A stretch of DNA of 63,199 nt from Streptomyces silaceus (GCF_001419745.1 NZ_LIRJ01000080.1:1-63199); one strand, 5' to 3'. Shown: positions 31,496-41,065, counted from the stretch's first letter. Translations and numbers: made by a program. The notes: generated by a model from the sequence alone, not told the origin.

Positions 31496-31706
31496 CGAGT
31501 CTCACCATGCCCTTTCACGCTGCCCGGCCCCCGGTCGCGAGCCGTCTCTGTCATCGGTACGGTCGACGTGACCGTCAACTTCTGTTGTCCGTCCACCACC
31601 ATGTGCGCGCCACAGGTCGCCCGGGTCTCCCCGCGGCGAGCGGCGACGCGGTACCGTGGCGTCCCTTTCTCCCCCACATGATCCTCGTGGCCGCCCTGGA
31701 GGTTCC

Positions 31707-31940
31707 GTGGTACAGGCGTACATCCTGATCCAAACTGAGGTCGGCAAGGCGTCGACCGTCGCCGAGCTGATCGGCAAGATCCCGGGAGTGATCCAGGCCG
31801 AGGACGTGACCGGACCCTACGACGTCATCGTGCGCGCCCAGGCGGACACGGTGGACGAACTCGGCCGCATGGTGGTCGCCAGAGTCCAGCAGGTGGATGG
31901 CATCACCCGAACCCTGACCTGCCCGGTCGTGCACTTGTAG
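31707..31940 (+). CDS. Lone Lrp/AsnC ligand-binding (RAM) domain protein
   Basis: A 77-residue protein consisting only of the RAM ligand-binding domain of Lrp/AsnC regulators; the helix-turn-helix half is absent. The GTG at 31707 (MVQAYILIQTEVGKAS) has a GGAGG four bases upstream; longer in-frame starts are not supported. AELIGKIPGVIQAEDVTGPYDVIV is the characteristic segment. Stand-alone RAM proteins may bind amino acids or partner with full-length Lrp proteins, which is unproven here. Confidence 0.9.
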   Translation: MVQAYILIQTEVGKASTVAELIGKIPGVIQAEDVTGPYDVIVRAQADTVDELGRMVVARVQQVDGITRTLTCPVVHL

Positions 31941-31960
31941 CCCCCGTCTACCCTGGCCCG

Positions 31961-32458
31961 GTGAACATCCCCCGCCTCCGGCGCCGCTGCCTCATAGGAA
32001 CGTCCGTCCTCGCCCTGCTGGTCGCGACGGCGGCCTGCTCAGCTACGGACGACGAGGCGTCAGTGGTGGTTCCGTCCCCGGCCGCGAAGGCCGCGGGACT
32101 CTGCCGGGACCTGCACGAACAGCTCCCCGAGAGCATCGACGGGCTGGAGCGCACCGACCCCGGCCCCCGGTCCGAGCTGACCGCGGGGTGGGGAGACCCG
32201 GCGATCATACTGCGCTGCGGTGTGGAACGGCCGCCCGAGATGATCGATCCCGCGTACGCCGAGAAGAACGGCGTCAAGGTGAACGGCGTCGCCTGGCTCC
32301 TGCAGAAGAACGACGACGGTTCCTACACCTTCACCACGGGGGCGCGGCTCGCGTACGTCGAGGTGACGCTGCCCAAGGAGCGGACGGGGGACGGCCTGGG
32401 GCCGCTCACGGACTTCGCCGCGCCCATCAAGAAGACGGTGCCCGTGGGGATCGCCTGA
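31961..32458 (+). CDS. DUF3515 lipoprotein
   Basis: A 165-residue exported protein from a GTG at 31961. A basic n-region (MNIPRLRRRCLIG), a hydrophobic core and a lipobox ending VATAAC at about residue 26 indicate a lipoprotein anchored outside the cell membrane. The remainder matches DUF3515 proteins (GWGDPAIILRCGVERPPEM, YVEVTLPKE). Function is unknown. It is 20 bases downstream of the RAM gene and convergent with ddl. Confidence 0.88.
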   Translation: MNIPRLRRRCLIGTSVLALLVATAACSATDDEASVVVPSPAAKAAGLCRDLHEQLPESIDGLERTDPGPRSELTAGWGDPAIILRCGVERPPEMIDPAYAEKNGVKVNGVAWLLQKNDDGSYTFTTGARLAYVEVTLPKERTGDGLGPLTDFAAPIKKTVPVGIA

Positions 32459-32511
32459 CCTCTTAGGAGAGGTCGCCCGACCGTCTACGGAGAGATCGGC
32501 CGACCGTCCCT

Positions 32512-32538
32512 GGGGGCCCGCCCCATGGGCGCGCCCCC
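32512..32538. terminator. Hairpin between the DUF3515 gene and ddl
   Basis: GGGGGC (32512-32517) pairs with GCCCCC (32533-32538), with an inner GCCC/GGGC pairing. Just before it lies an imperfect 23-bp direct repeat beginning GAGAGGTCGCCCGACC. Confidence 0.6.
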
Positions 32539-32549
32539 GAGGGGAGCCG

Positions 32550-33731
32550 CTAGCGCAGGCCCGTCGAGCGCTTCAGGGCCGCCTGGATGAGGCGGTCCAC
32601 CAGCTCCGCGTAGCCGACACCCGTCTTCTCCCACATCTGCGGGAACATCGAGATGGGCGTGAAGCCGGGCATCGTGTTGATCTCGTTGATCACGAACCGG
32701 TCGTCCTCGGTGAGGAAGAAGTCCGCGCGCACCAGGCCCTCGCAGGACGCCGCCTCGAACGCCTCGACCGCGAGCCGCTGGATCCGGGCGGTCTGCTCGG
32801 GCGTCAGCGGCGCCGGCACGATGCCGGGCGTCGAGTCGATGTACTTCGCCTCGAAGTCGTAGTAGTCGTGCGTCTGCACCGGCGGGATCTCGGCCGGGAC
32901 GCTCGCGCGCGGGCCGTCCTCGAACTCCAGGACGCCGCACTCGATCTCGCGGCCGCGCAGCAGCGCCTCGACGAGGATCTTGGGGTCGTGGCGCTGTGCC
33001 TCGGCGATGGCCTCGTCGAGTCCCTCGAAGGAGTCGACCTTCGTGATGCCGATCGAGGAGCCCGCGCGCGCGGGCTTGATGAACAGCGGCCAGCCGTGCT
33101 CGCCGGCGAAGTCCGCGATGCGCTGGCGCGCGCCGGCCTCGTCCTGCCGCCACTCGCGGGGGCGGATCACCAGGTAGGGGCCGACGTCGAGGCCGAAGGA
33201 GGTGAACACCCGCTTCATGTAGTCCTTGTCCTGGCCGACGGCCGAGGACAGGACACCGGAGCCGACGTAGGGCACTCCGGAGAGTTCGAGCAGCCCCTGG
33301 AGCGTGCCGTCCTCTCCGTAGGGACCGTGCAGCATCGGGAAGACGACGTCGACCTCGCCCAGCGCCTTGGGCACGGAGCCGGGCTCGCTGTAGACGACCT
33401 CGCGGTTGCTCGGGTCGAGCGGGAGCACGACGTCGCCCGCCACGGAGTCGGCCAGCTCGGCGACGTTCGGCATCCTGCGGTCGGCGATGGCCATCCGGTC
33501 GGGCTCGTCCGCGGTCAGCGCCCAACGGCCGTCCGTGGTGATGCCGATCGGCAGGACGTCGTACTTGGAGCGGTCGATCGCGCGCAGCACGGCGCCGGCC
33601 GTGACGACGGAGATGCCGTGCTCCGAGCTGCGGCCGCCGAAGACGACGGCCACACGCGGCTTGCGGAGCGGCTGCTCAGAGCTCGGCTCGGAACGCTGCT
33701 CAGGGCTCTGGGGGAGGTTCTCGCTGCTCAT
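32550..33731 (-). CDS. ddl: D-alanine--D-alanine ligase
   Basis: A 393-residue ATP-grasp ligase that joins two D-alanines for peptidoglycan. PMLHGPYGEDGTLQGLLEL, KPARAGSSIGITKV, and EINTMPGFTPISMFPQMW cover substrate, ATP and metal sites; a Tyr/Phe position that would mark a D-Ala-D-Lac enzyme is not apparent, so the normal product is assumed. The ATG at 33731 has no clear Shine-Dalgarno. A TACTCT about 15 bases upstream could be a -10 box for a nearly leaderless message. It follows gpsA by 46 bases. Confidence 0.94.
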   Translation of the reverse strand: MSSENLPQSPEQRSEPSSEQPLRKPRVAVVFGGRSSEHGISVVTAGAVLRAIDRSKYDVLPIGITTDGRWALTADEPDRMAIADRRMPNVAELADSVAGDVVLPLDPSNREVVYSEPGSVPKALGEVDVVFPMLHGPYGEDGTLQGLLELSGVPYVGSGVLSSAVGQDKDYMKRVFTSFGLDVGPYLVIRPREWRQDEAGARQRIADFAGEHGWPLFIKPARAGSSIGITKVDSFEGLDEAIAEAQRHDPKILVEALLRGREIECGVLEFEDGPRASVPAEIPPVQTHDYYDFEAKYIDSTPGIVPAPLTPEQTARIQRLAVEAFEAASCEGLVRADFFLTEDDRFVINEINTMPGFTPISMFPQMWEKTGVGYAELVDRLIQAALKRSTGLR

Positions 33732-33777
33732 ATCGCGTTGAGAGTACCCGCTGGTCCAGAAGTAGTCAGGCGTGCCG

Positions 33778-34806
33778 TCAGCGACGCTCGGGTTTGGCGC
33801 TGCGCGACATGAGCTCCTTGAGGGCGACCAGCGGGGGCGTGCCCTCGTGCACGATGCCCACGACCGTCTCCGTGATCGGCATGTCGACGCCGTGCCTGCG
33901 GGCCAGATCCAGCACGGACTCACAGGACTTGACGCCCTCGGCGGTCTGCTTGGTGACCGCGATGGTCTCCTCCAGGGTCATGCCCTTGCCGAGGTTGGTG
34001 CCGAAGGTGTGGTTGCGCGACAGCGGCGAGGAGCAGGTGGCCACCAGGTCACCGAGCCCGGCGAGCCCGGAGAACGTCAGCGGGTCGGCGCCCATGGCGA
34101 GCCCGAGCCGGGTGGTCTCCGCGAGGCCGCGCGTGATGAGCGAGCCCTTGGTGTTGTCGCCCAGGCCCATGCCGTCGGCGATGCCGACGGCGAGGCCGAT
34201 GACGTTCTTGACGGCGCCGCCGAGCTCGCAGCCGACCACGTCGGTGTTCGTGTACGGGCGGAAGTAGGGCGTGTGGCAGGCCGTCTGCAGGCGCTGCGCG
34301 ACGGCCTCGTCGCGGCAGGCGACCACGGCGGCGGCGGGCTGCCGCGCGGCGATCTCACGGGCGAGGTTGGGCCCGGTGACGACGGCGATCCGGTCGGAGG
34401 GCACCTTCGTGACGTCCTCGACGACCTCGCTCATCCGCATCGTGGAGCCCAGCTCGACGCCCTTCATGAGGGAGACGAGGACGGTGTCGGGGGCGAGCAG
34501 CGGCGCCCACGCGGCGAGGTTGTCGCGCAGCGTCTGCGAGGGCACGGCGAGCACCGTGAAGTCGGCGTCCGCGGCGGCCTCGGCCGGGTCGGTGGTCGCC
34601 CTGAGGTTCTCGGGGAGCTCGACGCCGGGCAGGTAGTCCGGGTTGGTCCGCGTGGAGTTGACGGCGTCGGCGAGTTCGGCGCGGCGGCCCCACAGGGTGA
34701 CGTCGCACCCCGCGTCGGCGAGCACCATGCCGAAGGCCGTACCCCAGGAGCCCGTTCCGAAGACGGCGGCCTTCACAGCGCCTGCCGAGTTCACGGGGTT
34801 CGTCAC
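33778..34806 (-). CDS. gpsA: NAD(P)H-dependent glycerol-3-phosphate dehydrogenase
   Basis: A 342-residue enzyme reducing dihydroxyacetone phosphate to glycerol 3-phosphate for phospholipid synthesis. GTGSWGTAFGMVLADAG is the NAD-binding loop; VVTGPNLAREIAARQP, GGAVKNVIGLAVGI (catalytic Lys) and SGLAGLGDLVATC are conserved. The GTG at 34806 overlaps the plsC stop (GTGA), so the two phospholipid genes are coupled. Confidence 0.96.
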   Translation of the reverse strand: MTNPVNSAGAVKAAVFGTGSWGTAFGMVLADAGCDVTLWGRRAELADAVNSTRTNPDYLPGVELPENLRATTDPAEAAADADFTVLAVPSQTLRDNLAAWAPLLAPDTVLVSLMKGVELGSTMRMSEVVEDVTKVPSDRIAVVTGPNLAREIAARQPAAAVVACRDEAVAQRLQTACHTPYFRPYTNTDVVGCELGGAVKNVIGLAVGIADGMGLGDNTKGSLITRGLAETTRLGLAMGADPLTFSGLAGLGDLVATCSSPLSRNHTFGTNLGKGMTLEETIAVTKQTAEGVKSCESVLDLARRHGVDMPITETVVGIVHEGTPPLVALKELMSRSAKPERR

Positions 34807-35588
34807 TTGCTGTCCTCCGAGGTGCTCTCTGCGGTGCTCCGCGGGACGCCGCCGCGGCCCGCTGCCTTGCGTCGCTGCTCCAGCCGCGCCCTGCGCGGGT
34901 CGTACGGCGTATCGGGGGCCTTCTCGCCCCGGATCTCCTCCAGGAGTTCGGTGACCGCGGCCATGATGGTCTCGGTCACCTCGCGCAGCACCTCGGGCGT
35001 CGGCTCCTGGTCGTAGAAGCGCGACAGGTCGACGGGCGCGCCGGCCTTCACCTGGAGGGTCTTGCGCGGGAAGAAGGCGGGCTTCTTGCTGTACGGCGGC
35101 AGGGCGAGGTTGGCGCCCCACTGCGCGACCGGGACCACCGGGCACTTGGTCTTCAGGGCGACCCGCGCGGCACCGGACTTGGCGGTCATCGGCCACATGT
35201 CGGGGTCCCTGGTGAGGGTGCCCTCGGGGTAGAAGGCGACGCACTCGCCGCGCTCGATGGCGTCGACCGCGGCGCGGAAGGCGTCGAGCGCGTTCGTGGT
35301 CTCGCGGTAGACCGGGATCTGGCCCGTGCCCTTCATCACTTTGGCGACAAAGCCGCCTTTGAAAAGCCCGTCCTTTGCCAGGAATCGCGGCACCCGGCCG
35401 GTGTTGTACTGGAAGTGCGCGTACGAGAACGGGTCGATATGGGAGTTGTGATTCACCGCGGTGATGAATCCTCCGTCGGCCGGAATGTGTTCCATTCCAC
35501 GCCAGTCCCGCTTGAACAGAACCACCAGCGGCGGTTTTGCGATGACCGCCGCAAGGCGGTACCAGAAGCCGATTCTGCGGCGGGACAC
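34803..35588 (-). CDS. plsC: 1-acylglycerol-3-phosphate O-acyltransferase (PlsC family)
   Basis: A 261-residue membrane acyltransferase that makes phosphatidic acid. The catalytic HX4D motif is in NHNSHID and the substrate motif in FYPEGT. The N-terminus has one hydrophobic segment (YRLAAVIAKPPLVVLF). The GTG at 35588 has GGAGGAAGG upstream. Together with gpsA and ddl this forms an envelope-synthesis group. Confidence 0.92.
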   Translation of the reverse strand: MSRRRIGFWYRLAAVIAKPPLVVLFKRDWRGMEHIPADGGFITAVNHNSHIDPFSYAHFQYNTGRVPRFLAKDGLFKGGFVAKVMKGTGQIPVYRETTNALDAFRAAVDAIERGECVAFYPEGTLTRDPDMWPMTAKSGAARVALKTKCPVVPVAQWGANLALPPYSKKPAFFPRKTLQVKAGAPVDLSRFYDQEPTPEVLREVTETIMAAVTELLEEIRGEKAPDTPYDPRRARLEQRRKAAGRGGVPRSTAESTSEDSK

Positions 35589-35730
35589 GCGGACACCTTC
35601 CTCCAAGAACCTGGTCGGCCGCACAAGTGTCGCCCCAGGCTGCCGGTCTGTCGAGAACACCGTACGCCCGCCCAAGTGCCCGAGCCCCCCGGCAGGTCAC
35701 AATGGGCGCGACGAGAAGGACGGAGCGCCC

Positions 35731-36366
35731 GTGCAGTGGACCCTGGTGATACCCCTGAAACCGCTGGCGCTCGCCAAGAGCAGGCTCGGCGCCACCACCG
35801 GTGACGGCCTCCGCCCGGGTCTCGCGCTCGCTTTCGCGCAGGACACCGTGGCCGCCGCGCTCGCGTGCCCGGCGGTGCGGGATGTGGCGGTCGTCACGGA
35901 CGACACGCTCGCCGGGCGCGAGCTGACGGCCCTCGGCGCGCGCATCGTGCCCGATCTGCCGGGAAAGGGCCTCAACGCCGCCCTGCGGCACGGAACGGCC
36001 GCCGTACGCGCCGAACGCCCCGATATCGCCGTCGCGGCCCTGAACGCCGATCTGCCGGCCCTGCGCCCCCAGGAATTGGCCCGCGCCCTCGACGGCGCCA
36101 CCCCCTTCGCCCGCGCCTTCGTGCCCGACGCCGCCGGAATCGGCACGACCCTGCTGACCGCGGCGGCGGGAGAGGACCCGCGCCCCGCGTTCGGCCCCGG
36201 CTCGCGGGCCCGGCACGCGGCGTCCGGCGCCGTGGAACTCTCGCTCGACGGCGTCGATTCCGTGCGCCAGGACGTGGACACCGGAGAGGACCTGATGGCC
36301 GCTCTCTCGCTCGGGGTGGGAGCACGCACCGCGGCGGCCGCCGCCCGGCTGCTCATCTCCGACTGA
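35731..36366 (+). CDS. cofC: 2-phospho-L-lactate guanylyltransferase CofC (coenzyme F420 synthesis)
   Basis: A 211-residue nucleotidyltransferase for F420 side-chain activation (in actinobacteria the substrate may be phosphoenolpyruvate, FbiD-like). WTLVIPLKPLALAKSRLG is the GTP-binding start, VAVVTDDTLAGREL and ALNADLPALRPQEL (metal-binding Asp) are conserved, and FGPGSRARHAASGA near the end is typical. The GTG at 35731 has a GAAGGACGGAG run upstream. It is divergent from plsC. Confidence 0.9.
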   Translation: MQWTLVIPLKPLALAKSRLGATTGDGLRPGLALAFAQDTVAAALACPAVRDVAVVTDDTLAGRELTALGARIVPDLPGKGLNAALRHGTAAVRAERPDIAVAALNADLPALRPQELARALDGATPFARAFVPDAAGIGTTLLTAAAGEDPRPAFGPGSRARHAASGAVELSLDGVDSVRQDVDTGEDLMAALSLGVGARTAAAAARLLISD

Positions 36367-36419
36367 GTACGCCGCCTCCGGCCGGGTACGCCGCGCGCGG
36401 GCTGAGTACGCTGCTCCCC

Positions 36420-36623
36420 ATGCAGGCGACCGCGTACACGTACGACTCCGAGACCCGCAGCGGCAGCGTGCTGCTCGACGACGGCACCCCGGTGCCCTTC
36501 GAGGCCCCCGCGTTCGACGCGGGCGGGCTGCGGCTGCTGCGGCCCGGACAGCGCGTGCGCATCGAGGTCGACGGCGAGGGCGAGGCCCGACGCATCACCC
36601 TGGTGACCCTGCAGACGTTCTGA
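36420..36623 (+). CDS. Cold-shock-domain-like small protein
   Basis: A 67-residue protein, MQATAYTYDSETRSGSVLLD and onward, that matches the length and strand pattern of cold-shock proteins (GSVLLDDGTPVPFEAPAF, LRPGQRVRIEV). The aromatic RNP1 motif of classical Csp proteins is lost, so nucleic-acid binding is uncertain. There is no Shine-Dalgarno, and a TACGCT box ends seven bases before the ATG, which would make the message leaderless. Three copies of a TACGC-containing 12-mer lie upstream. Confidence 0.75.
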   Translation: MQATAYTYDSETRSGSVLLDDGTPVPFEAPAFDAGGLRLLRPGQRVRIEVDGEGEARRITLVTLQTF

Positions 36624-36683
36624 GACACCCCGCCGGCGCCCCTTCGGGCCGCCCCGCGGGGCCTCGCGCGGACAGCACGACGC

Positions 36684-36713
36684 GGGCCGGGCTCCCCCGT
36701 GGGAGCCCGGCCC
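36684..36713. terminator. Bidirectional terminator hairpin
   Basis: GGGCCGGGCTCCC and GGGAGCCCGGCCC pair perfectly over 13 bp around CCGT, between the convergent cold-shock-like gene and hupS. Confidence 0.85.
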
Positions 36714-36736
36714 GGCGCGTGAGTGCCCTGGTGCCC

Positions 36737-37444
36737 TTACTTCTTGCGGGCGGTGGCCTTCTTCGCGGTCGTCTTGCGCGCCGTCGACTTCTTGGCGGGC
36801 GCCTTCTTGGCGGTGGCCTTCTTCGCCGGAGCGGTCTTCTTGGCCGTCGCCTTCTTCGCCGGAGCGGCCTTCTTGGCGGTGGTCTTCTTCGCCGTCGCCG
36901 TGGCCTTCTTGGCGGTCGTCTTCTTCGCCGTCGCCGTCGCCGTGGCCTTCTTGGCGGTGGTCTTCTTCGCCGTGGCCTTCTTCGCGGCCGCCGTGGTCTT
37001 CTTGGCGGTCGTCTTCTTGGCGGTGGCCTTCTTGGCGGTGGTCTTCTTCGCCGCCGCCTTGGTCGCGGTGGCCTTCTTGGCCGCGGCCTTCTTGACCGTC
37101 GCCGAAGCACCGCCGGTCAGGCTGCCCTTGGGCGCCTTCTTGACCGCGACGTCGTTCTTCGGGAGCTTCTTCGAGCCGCTGACCAGGTCCTTGAAGCCCT
37201 GGCCCGCACGGAAGCGCGGAACGGAGGTCTTCTTGACCCGCACGCGCTCCCCGGTCTGCGGGTTGCGGGCGTAACGGGCCGGGCGGTCGACCTTCTCGAA
37301 CGAGCCGAAGCCGGTGACCGAAACACGGTCCCCGCTGACGACGGCACGGACGATGGCGTCCAGGACCGCGTCCACGGCGTCGGCGGCCTGCTGACGGCCA
37401 CCGACCTTGTCGGCAATCGCTTCTACGAGCTGCGCCTTGTTCAC
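36737..37444 (-). CDS. hupS: Nucleoid protein HupS (HU with histone H1-like tail)
   Basis: A 235-residue DNA-bending protein. Residues 1-92 are a complete HU domain ([54 protein letters not shown]). From about residue 103 to the end is a low-complexity tail of repeats such as [10 protein letters not shown], similar to histone H1 and mycobacterial Hlp. In S. coelicolor the tailed HU, HupS, compacts spore nucleoids and its gene lies near leuCD, as here. It has a low-GC promoter region upstream (37445-37545). Confidence 0.96.
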   Translation of the reverse strand: MNKAQLVEAIADKVGGRQQAADAVDAVLDAIVRAVVSGDRVSVTGFGSFEKVDRPARYARNPQTGERVRVKKTSVPRFRAGQGFKDLVSGSKKLPKNDVAVKKAPKGSLTGGASATVKKAAAKKATATKAAAKKTTAKKATAKKTTAKKTTAAAKKATAKKTTAKKATATATAKKTTAKKATATAKKTTAKKAAPAKKATAKKTAPAKKATAKKAPAKKSTARKTTAKKATARKK

Positions 37445-37606
37445 GTCTTCCCCTTCGGAGACATTGCCGGGAGCGAAATACTCCGGCTTTTTCGCACGTT
37501 AGGCAGATATATACCGCAAATCAAACACGAAACGGGCTAATCACCCTTGTGCCGCAACGAACTGGCCCATCTCGGAGTTCCTCGAAGGTCCGTTGAGGCG
37601 CGATGC

Positions 37607-37843
37607 TCAGGTGTCCTCGGGGAATCGGCCCTCGTCAACTTCGTCGAGGGACGCCATCAATCGCTCCAGACGCCTTGCCGCATCGGCGAGATCGTGTTTG
37701 GCCGCAGCCGTAATGACCAGCAGCTTCCGGGTCAGCGCCATCCGTACGCCCTCCGGGACTTGCAGTGCACGCACCCGAGAGTGCGCTTCCTTCAGTTGGT
37801 CCGCGACGAGCCCGTAGAGCTCGAGTTGGCTGTCACGTCCCAT
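37607..37843 (-). CDS. Conserved small helical protein of unknown function
   Basis: A 78-residue protein (MGRDSQLELYGLVADQLKEA) predicted to be almost all helix, with RALQVPEGVRMALTRKLLVI and AARRLERLMASLDEVDEGRF. I recall it only as a conserved hypothetical between hupS and leuD in Streptomyces. The start at 37843 is an ATG; a GCCACGTGGG-free leader gives no clear Shine-Dalgarno. A 250-base gap to leuD follows. Confidence 0.7.
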   Translation of the reverse strand: MGRDSQLELYGLVADQLKEAHSRVRALQVPEGVRMALTRKLLVITAAAKHDLADAARRLERLMASLDEVDEGRFPEDT

Positions 37844-38032
37844 GCACCGATTGTGCCATCTGGGGCGAGTTGTCGCCTCCGCAGGGGGTAACTACCGCCA
37901 TCCACGGCCCTCCTGAGGGTACCCCGACAGGCCAAGTACAAGGGGATTTCCGGCCTCTTCTTCCTTCCGGAGCAAGGGAGTTGAGACCACCCGTTCAGGT
38001 CATCGCCGTGCCCCCGCCCGGCGCACACAGAA

Positions 38033-38062
38033 GTACCCCCAACCGTCCACGATTGGGGGTAC
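38033..38062. terminator. Terminator after leuD
   Basis: GTACCCCCAA and TTGGGGGTAC (38033-38042, 38053-38062) form a perfect 10-bp stem 32 bases beyond the leuD stop. Confidence 0.8.
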
Positions 38063-38093
38063 ATCAGGGTTGTTGCGGGGTGGTGCGGGGACG

Positions 38094-38687
38094 TCAGACC
38101 TGAACGGTCCGCGGCTTGTAGGAGGGCCGCACGCTCTCATAGGCGGCGATGTCCGCCTCGTTCTGGAGCGTGATGCTGATGTCGTCCAGGCCGTTCAGGA
38201 GCCGCCAGCGGGCGTTCTCGTCGAGCTCGAAGTCGGCCGTGACACCCTCCGCGCGGACCTGGCGGTCCTGGAGGTCGACGGTGATCTCGGCCTGCGGGTC
38301 ACGCTCGACCAGCTCCCACAGCGCGTCCACGACCTTCTGGTCGAGCACCACGGTGAGCAGGCCGTTCTTCAGCGAGTTGCCGCGGAAGATGTCGGCGAAG
38401 CGCGAGGAGATGACGGTCTTGAAGCCGTAGTTCTGCAGCGCCCACACCGCGTGCTCGCGGGAGGAGCCGGTGCCGAAGTCGGGTCCGGCGACCAGGACCG
38501 TGGCGCCCTGGCGCTCGGGGCGGTTGAGGACGAACTCGGGGTCCTTGCGCCAGGCCTCGAAGAGCCCGTCCTCGAAGCCGTCCCTGGTGACCTTCTTCAG
38601 CCAGTGGGCGGGGATGATCTGGTCGGTGTCGACGTTGCTGCGGCGCAGCGGGACGGCCCGGCCGGTGTGCGTGGTGAAAGCTTCCAT
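38094..38687 (-). CDS. leuD: 3-isopropylmalate dehydratase small subunit
   Basis: A 197-residue subunit of the leucine-pathway isomerase. [43 protein letters not shown] and [18 protein letters not shown] are the conserved segments. It starts five bases after the leuC stop, so the two are one operon. Confidence 0.97.
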   Translation of the reverse strand: MEAFTTHTGRAVPLRRSNVDTDQIIPAHWLKKVTRDGFEDGLFEAWRKDPEFVLNRPERQGATVLVAGPDFGTGSSREHAVWALQNYGFKTVISSRFADIFRGNSLKNGLLTVVLDQKVVDALWELVERDPQAEITVDLQDRQVRAEGVTADFELDENARWRLLNGLDDISITLQNEADIAAYESVRPSYKPRTVQV

Positions 38688-38692
38688 GGTTC

Positions 38693-40117
38693 TCAGACTC
38701 CGGCGGTCACGGGGGCGTCGGACAGGTCGGCGGGCGAGGCGAGGTGGCCGGTGACCGCGGTGGCGGCGGCGACCTGCGGGGAGACCAGATGGGTGCGGCC
38801 GCCCTTGCCCTGCCTGCCCTCGAAGTTGCGGTTCGACGTGGACGCCGAACGCTCGCCGGGGGCCAGTTGGTCGGGGTTCATGCCCAGGCACATCGAGCAG
38901 CCCGCGTGCCGCCATTCGGCGCCGGCGGCGGTGAAGACCTTGTCCAGGCCCTCCTCGACGGCCTGCAGCGCGACCCGGACCGAGCCCGGGACGACCAGCA
39001 TCCGTACGCCGTCGGCGACTTTGCGGCCCTCGACGACCGACGCGGCCGCGCGCAGGTCCTCGATGCGGCCGTTGGTGCAGGAACCTACGAAGACGGTGTC
39101 GACCTTGATGTCGCGCAGCGCCTGCCCGGCGGTCAACCCCATGTATTCCAGGGCCTTTTCGGCGGCGTGCCGCTCCGAGGCGTCTTCGTACGAAGCGGGA
39201 TCGGGGACGTTCGCCGACAGCGGCGCGCCCTGACCCGGGTTGGTGCCCCAGGTGACGAACGGCGCGAGCGAGGCGGCGTCGATGTAGACCTCGGCGTCGA
39301 AGACCGCGTCGTCGTCGGTGCGCAGCGTCTTCCAGTACGCGACCGCCGCGTCCCAGTCCTCGCCCTGCGGGGCGTGGGCACGGCCCTCGATGTAGTCGAA
39401 GGTGGTCTGGTCCGGGGCGATCATCCCGGCGCGGGCACCCGCCTCGATGGACATGTTGCAGATGGTCATGCGGGCCTCCATCGAGAGCTTCTCGATGGCC
39501 GAGCCGCGGTACTCCAGGACGTAGCCCTGGCCGCCGCCGGTGCCGATCTTCGCGATGATCGCGAGGATCAGGTCCTTGGCCGTGACGCCGTCGGGCAGTT
39601 CGCCCTCGACGGTGATGGCCATGGTCTTCGGGCGGGCCATCGGCAGCGTCTGGGTGGCGAGCACGTGCTCGACCTGCGAGGTGCCGATGCCGAACGCCAG
39701 CGCGCCGAAGGCGCCGTGGGTGGAGGTGTGCGAGTCGCCGCAGACCACCGTGGTGCCCGGCTGGGTCAGTCCCAGCTGCGGTCCCACCACGTGGACGACG
39801 CCCTGCTCGACGTCGCCCAGCGGGTGCAGGCGCACGCCGAACTCCGCGCAGTTCTTGCGCAGCGTCTCCAGCTGCGCCCGCGAGACCGGGTCGGCGATGG
39901 GCTTGTCGATGTCGAGGGTCGGGGTGTTGTGATCCTCGGTCGCGATGGTGAGGTCGAGCCGCCGCACCTGGCGCCCGGCCTGACGGAGGCCGTCGAAGGC
40001 CTGGGGGCTGGTCACCTCGTGCAGCAGGTGCAGATCGATGAAGAGGAGGTCGGGCTCGCCCTCGGCGCGCCGGACGACGTGGTCGTCCCAGACCTTCTCC
40101 GCGAGTGTCCTACCCAT
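38693..40117 (-). CDS. leuC: 3-isopropylmalate dehydratase large subunit
   Basis: A 474-residue aconitase-like subunit holding the 4Fe-4S cluster. [38 protein letters not shown] and [17 protein letters not shown] carry the three cluster cysteines. The ATG at 40117 ([15 protein letters not shown]) has GGAGGG nine bases upstream. It is divergent from ndgR with the regulator's likely site in between. Confidence 0.97.
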   Translation of the reverse strand: MGRTLAEKVWDDHVVRRAEGEPDLLFIDLHLLHEVTSPQAFDGLRQAGRQVRRLDLTIATEDHNTPTLDIDKPIADPVSRAQLETLRKNCAEFGVRLHPLGDVEQGVVHVVGPQLGLTQPGTTVVCGDSHTSTHGAFGALAFGIGTSQVEHVLATQTLPMARPKTMAITVEGELPDGVTAKDLILAIIAKIGTGGGQGYVLEYRGSAIEKLSMEARMTICNMSIEAGARAGMIAPDQTTFDYIEGRAHAPQGEDWDAAVAYWKTLRTDDDAVFDAEVYIDAASLAPFVTWGTNPGQGAPLSANVPDPASYEDASERHAAEKALEYMGLTAGQALRDIKVDTVFVGSCTNGRIEDLRAAASVVEGRKVADGVRMLVVPGSVRVALQAVEEGLDKVFTAAGAEWRHAGCSMCLGMNPDQLAPGERSASTSNRNFEGRQGKGGRTHLVSPQVAAATAVTGHLASPADLSDAPVTAGV

Positions 40118-40254
40118 CGCTTTCCCTCCGACCGGCTGTTCGCCGGCCCAACTAGAGAATCCGTTCGCCGACGCGCGTACCCCTCGTGCCGCGCGTCGGC
40201 CGCCGATCCGTTGGTCCGCGGATCGCTCGTACAGAGTGGCGCGTTCCACGGGAA

Positions 40255-40273
40255 TGTGAACTTGCGTTTCACA
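40255..40273. promoter_or_regulatory. Putative NdgR operator between leuC and ndgR
   Basis: TGTGAA-CTTGCGT-TTCACA is a perfect 6-bp dyad with a seven-base spacer, 23 bases before ndgR and about 138 bases before leuC. NdgR is known to bind this intergenic region in S. coelicolor; the exact site is my inference. Confidence 0.65.
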
Positions 40274-40296
40274 GAGTGAGACGGGAGTATCGACGC

Positions 40297-41013
40297 ATGG
40301 ACAACTCTAGCGGCGTCGGCGTTCTCGACAAGGCGGCCCTTGTCTTGAGCGCCCTGGAGTCCGGTCCGGCCACCCTCGCGGGCTTGGTCGCGGCCACGGG
40401 GCTCGCACGACCCACGGCCCACCGACTGGCCGTGGCACTGGAACACCACCGGATGGTGGCCCGTGACATGCAGGGCCGTTTCATTCTCGGCCCGCGCCTC
40501 GCCGAACTCGCGGCGGCGGCGGGCGAGGACCGCCTGCTCGCCACGGCGGGCCCGGTGCTCACGCACCTGCGCGACGTCACGGGCGAGAGCGCGCAGCTCT
40601 ACCGCCGTCAGGGCGACATGCGCATCTGCGTGGCCGCCGCCGAGCGCCTCTCGGGCCTCAGGGACACCGTCCCGGTCGGCTCGACGCTCACGATGAAGGC
40701 GGGCTCGTCGGCCCAGATCCTGATGGCCTGGGAGGAGCCGGAGCGCCTGCACCGCGGCCTCCAGGGCGCCCGCTTCACGGCCACGGCCCTCTCGGGCGTA
40801 CGCCGCCGGGGCTGGGCCCAGTCGATCGGCGAGCGCGAGCCGGGTGTGGCATCCGTCTCCGCGCCGGTGCGCGGGCCCTCGAACCGCGTGGTCGCCGCCG
40901 TCTCGGTCTCCGGACCGATCGAGCGCCTGACCCGGCACCCCGGCCGCATGCACGCGCAGGCGGTCATCGACGCGGCGGGACGCCTCTCCGAGGCCCTGCG
41001 CCGCGCGGGCTGA
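40297..41013 (+). CDS. ndgR: IclR-family regulator NdgR
   Basis: A 238-residue IclR-type regulator. The winged HTH occupies residues about 10-70 ([40 protein letters not shown]) and the IclR effector domain the remainder. In Streptomyces NdgR controls leucine and other amino-acid genes and its gene faces leuCD, as here. The ATG at 40297 gives the family's usual length. Confidence 0.95.
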   Translation: MDNSSGVGVLDKAALVLSALESGPATLAGLVAATGLARPTAHRLAVALEHHRMVARDMQGRFILGPRLAELAAAAGEDRLLATAGPVLTHLRDVTGESAQLYRRQGDMRICVAAAERLSGLRDTVPVGSTLTMKAGSSAQILMAWEEPERLHRGLQGARFTATALSGVRRRGWAQSIGEREPGVASVSAPVRGPSNRVVAAVSVSGPIERLTRHPGRMHAQAVIDAAGRLSEALRRAG

Positions 41014-41065
41014 CGCCCCCGGCGCGGCCCGCACCCGCGCCGTGACACACCGGAGCACGCACAGA

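Noticed and set aside
31496..31706. TPP riboswitch before thiL
   Set aside because: No THI-box elements found on the minus strand in this gap.
36737..37120. Tandem DNA repeats as a mobile or satellite element
   Set aside because: They encode the lysine/alanine-rich tail of HupS in frame.
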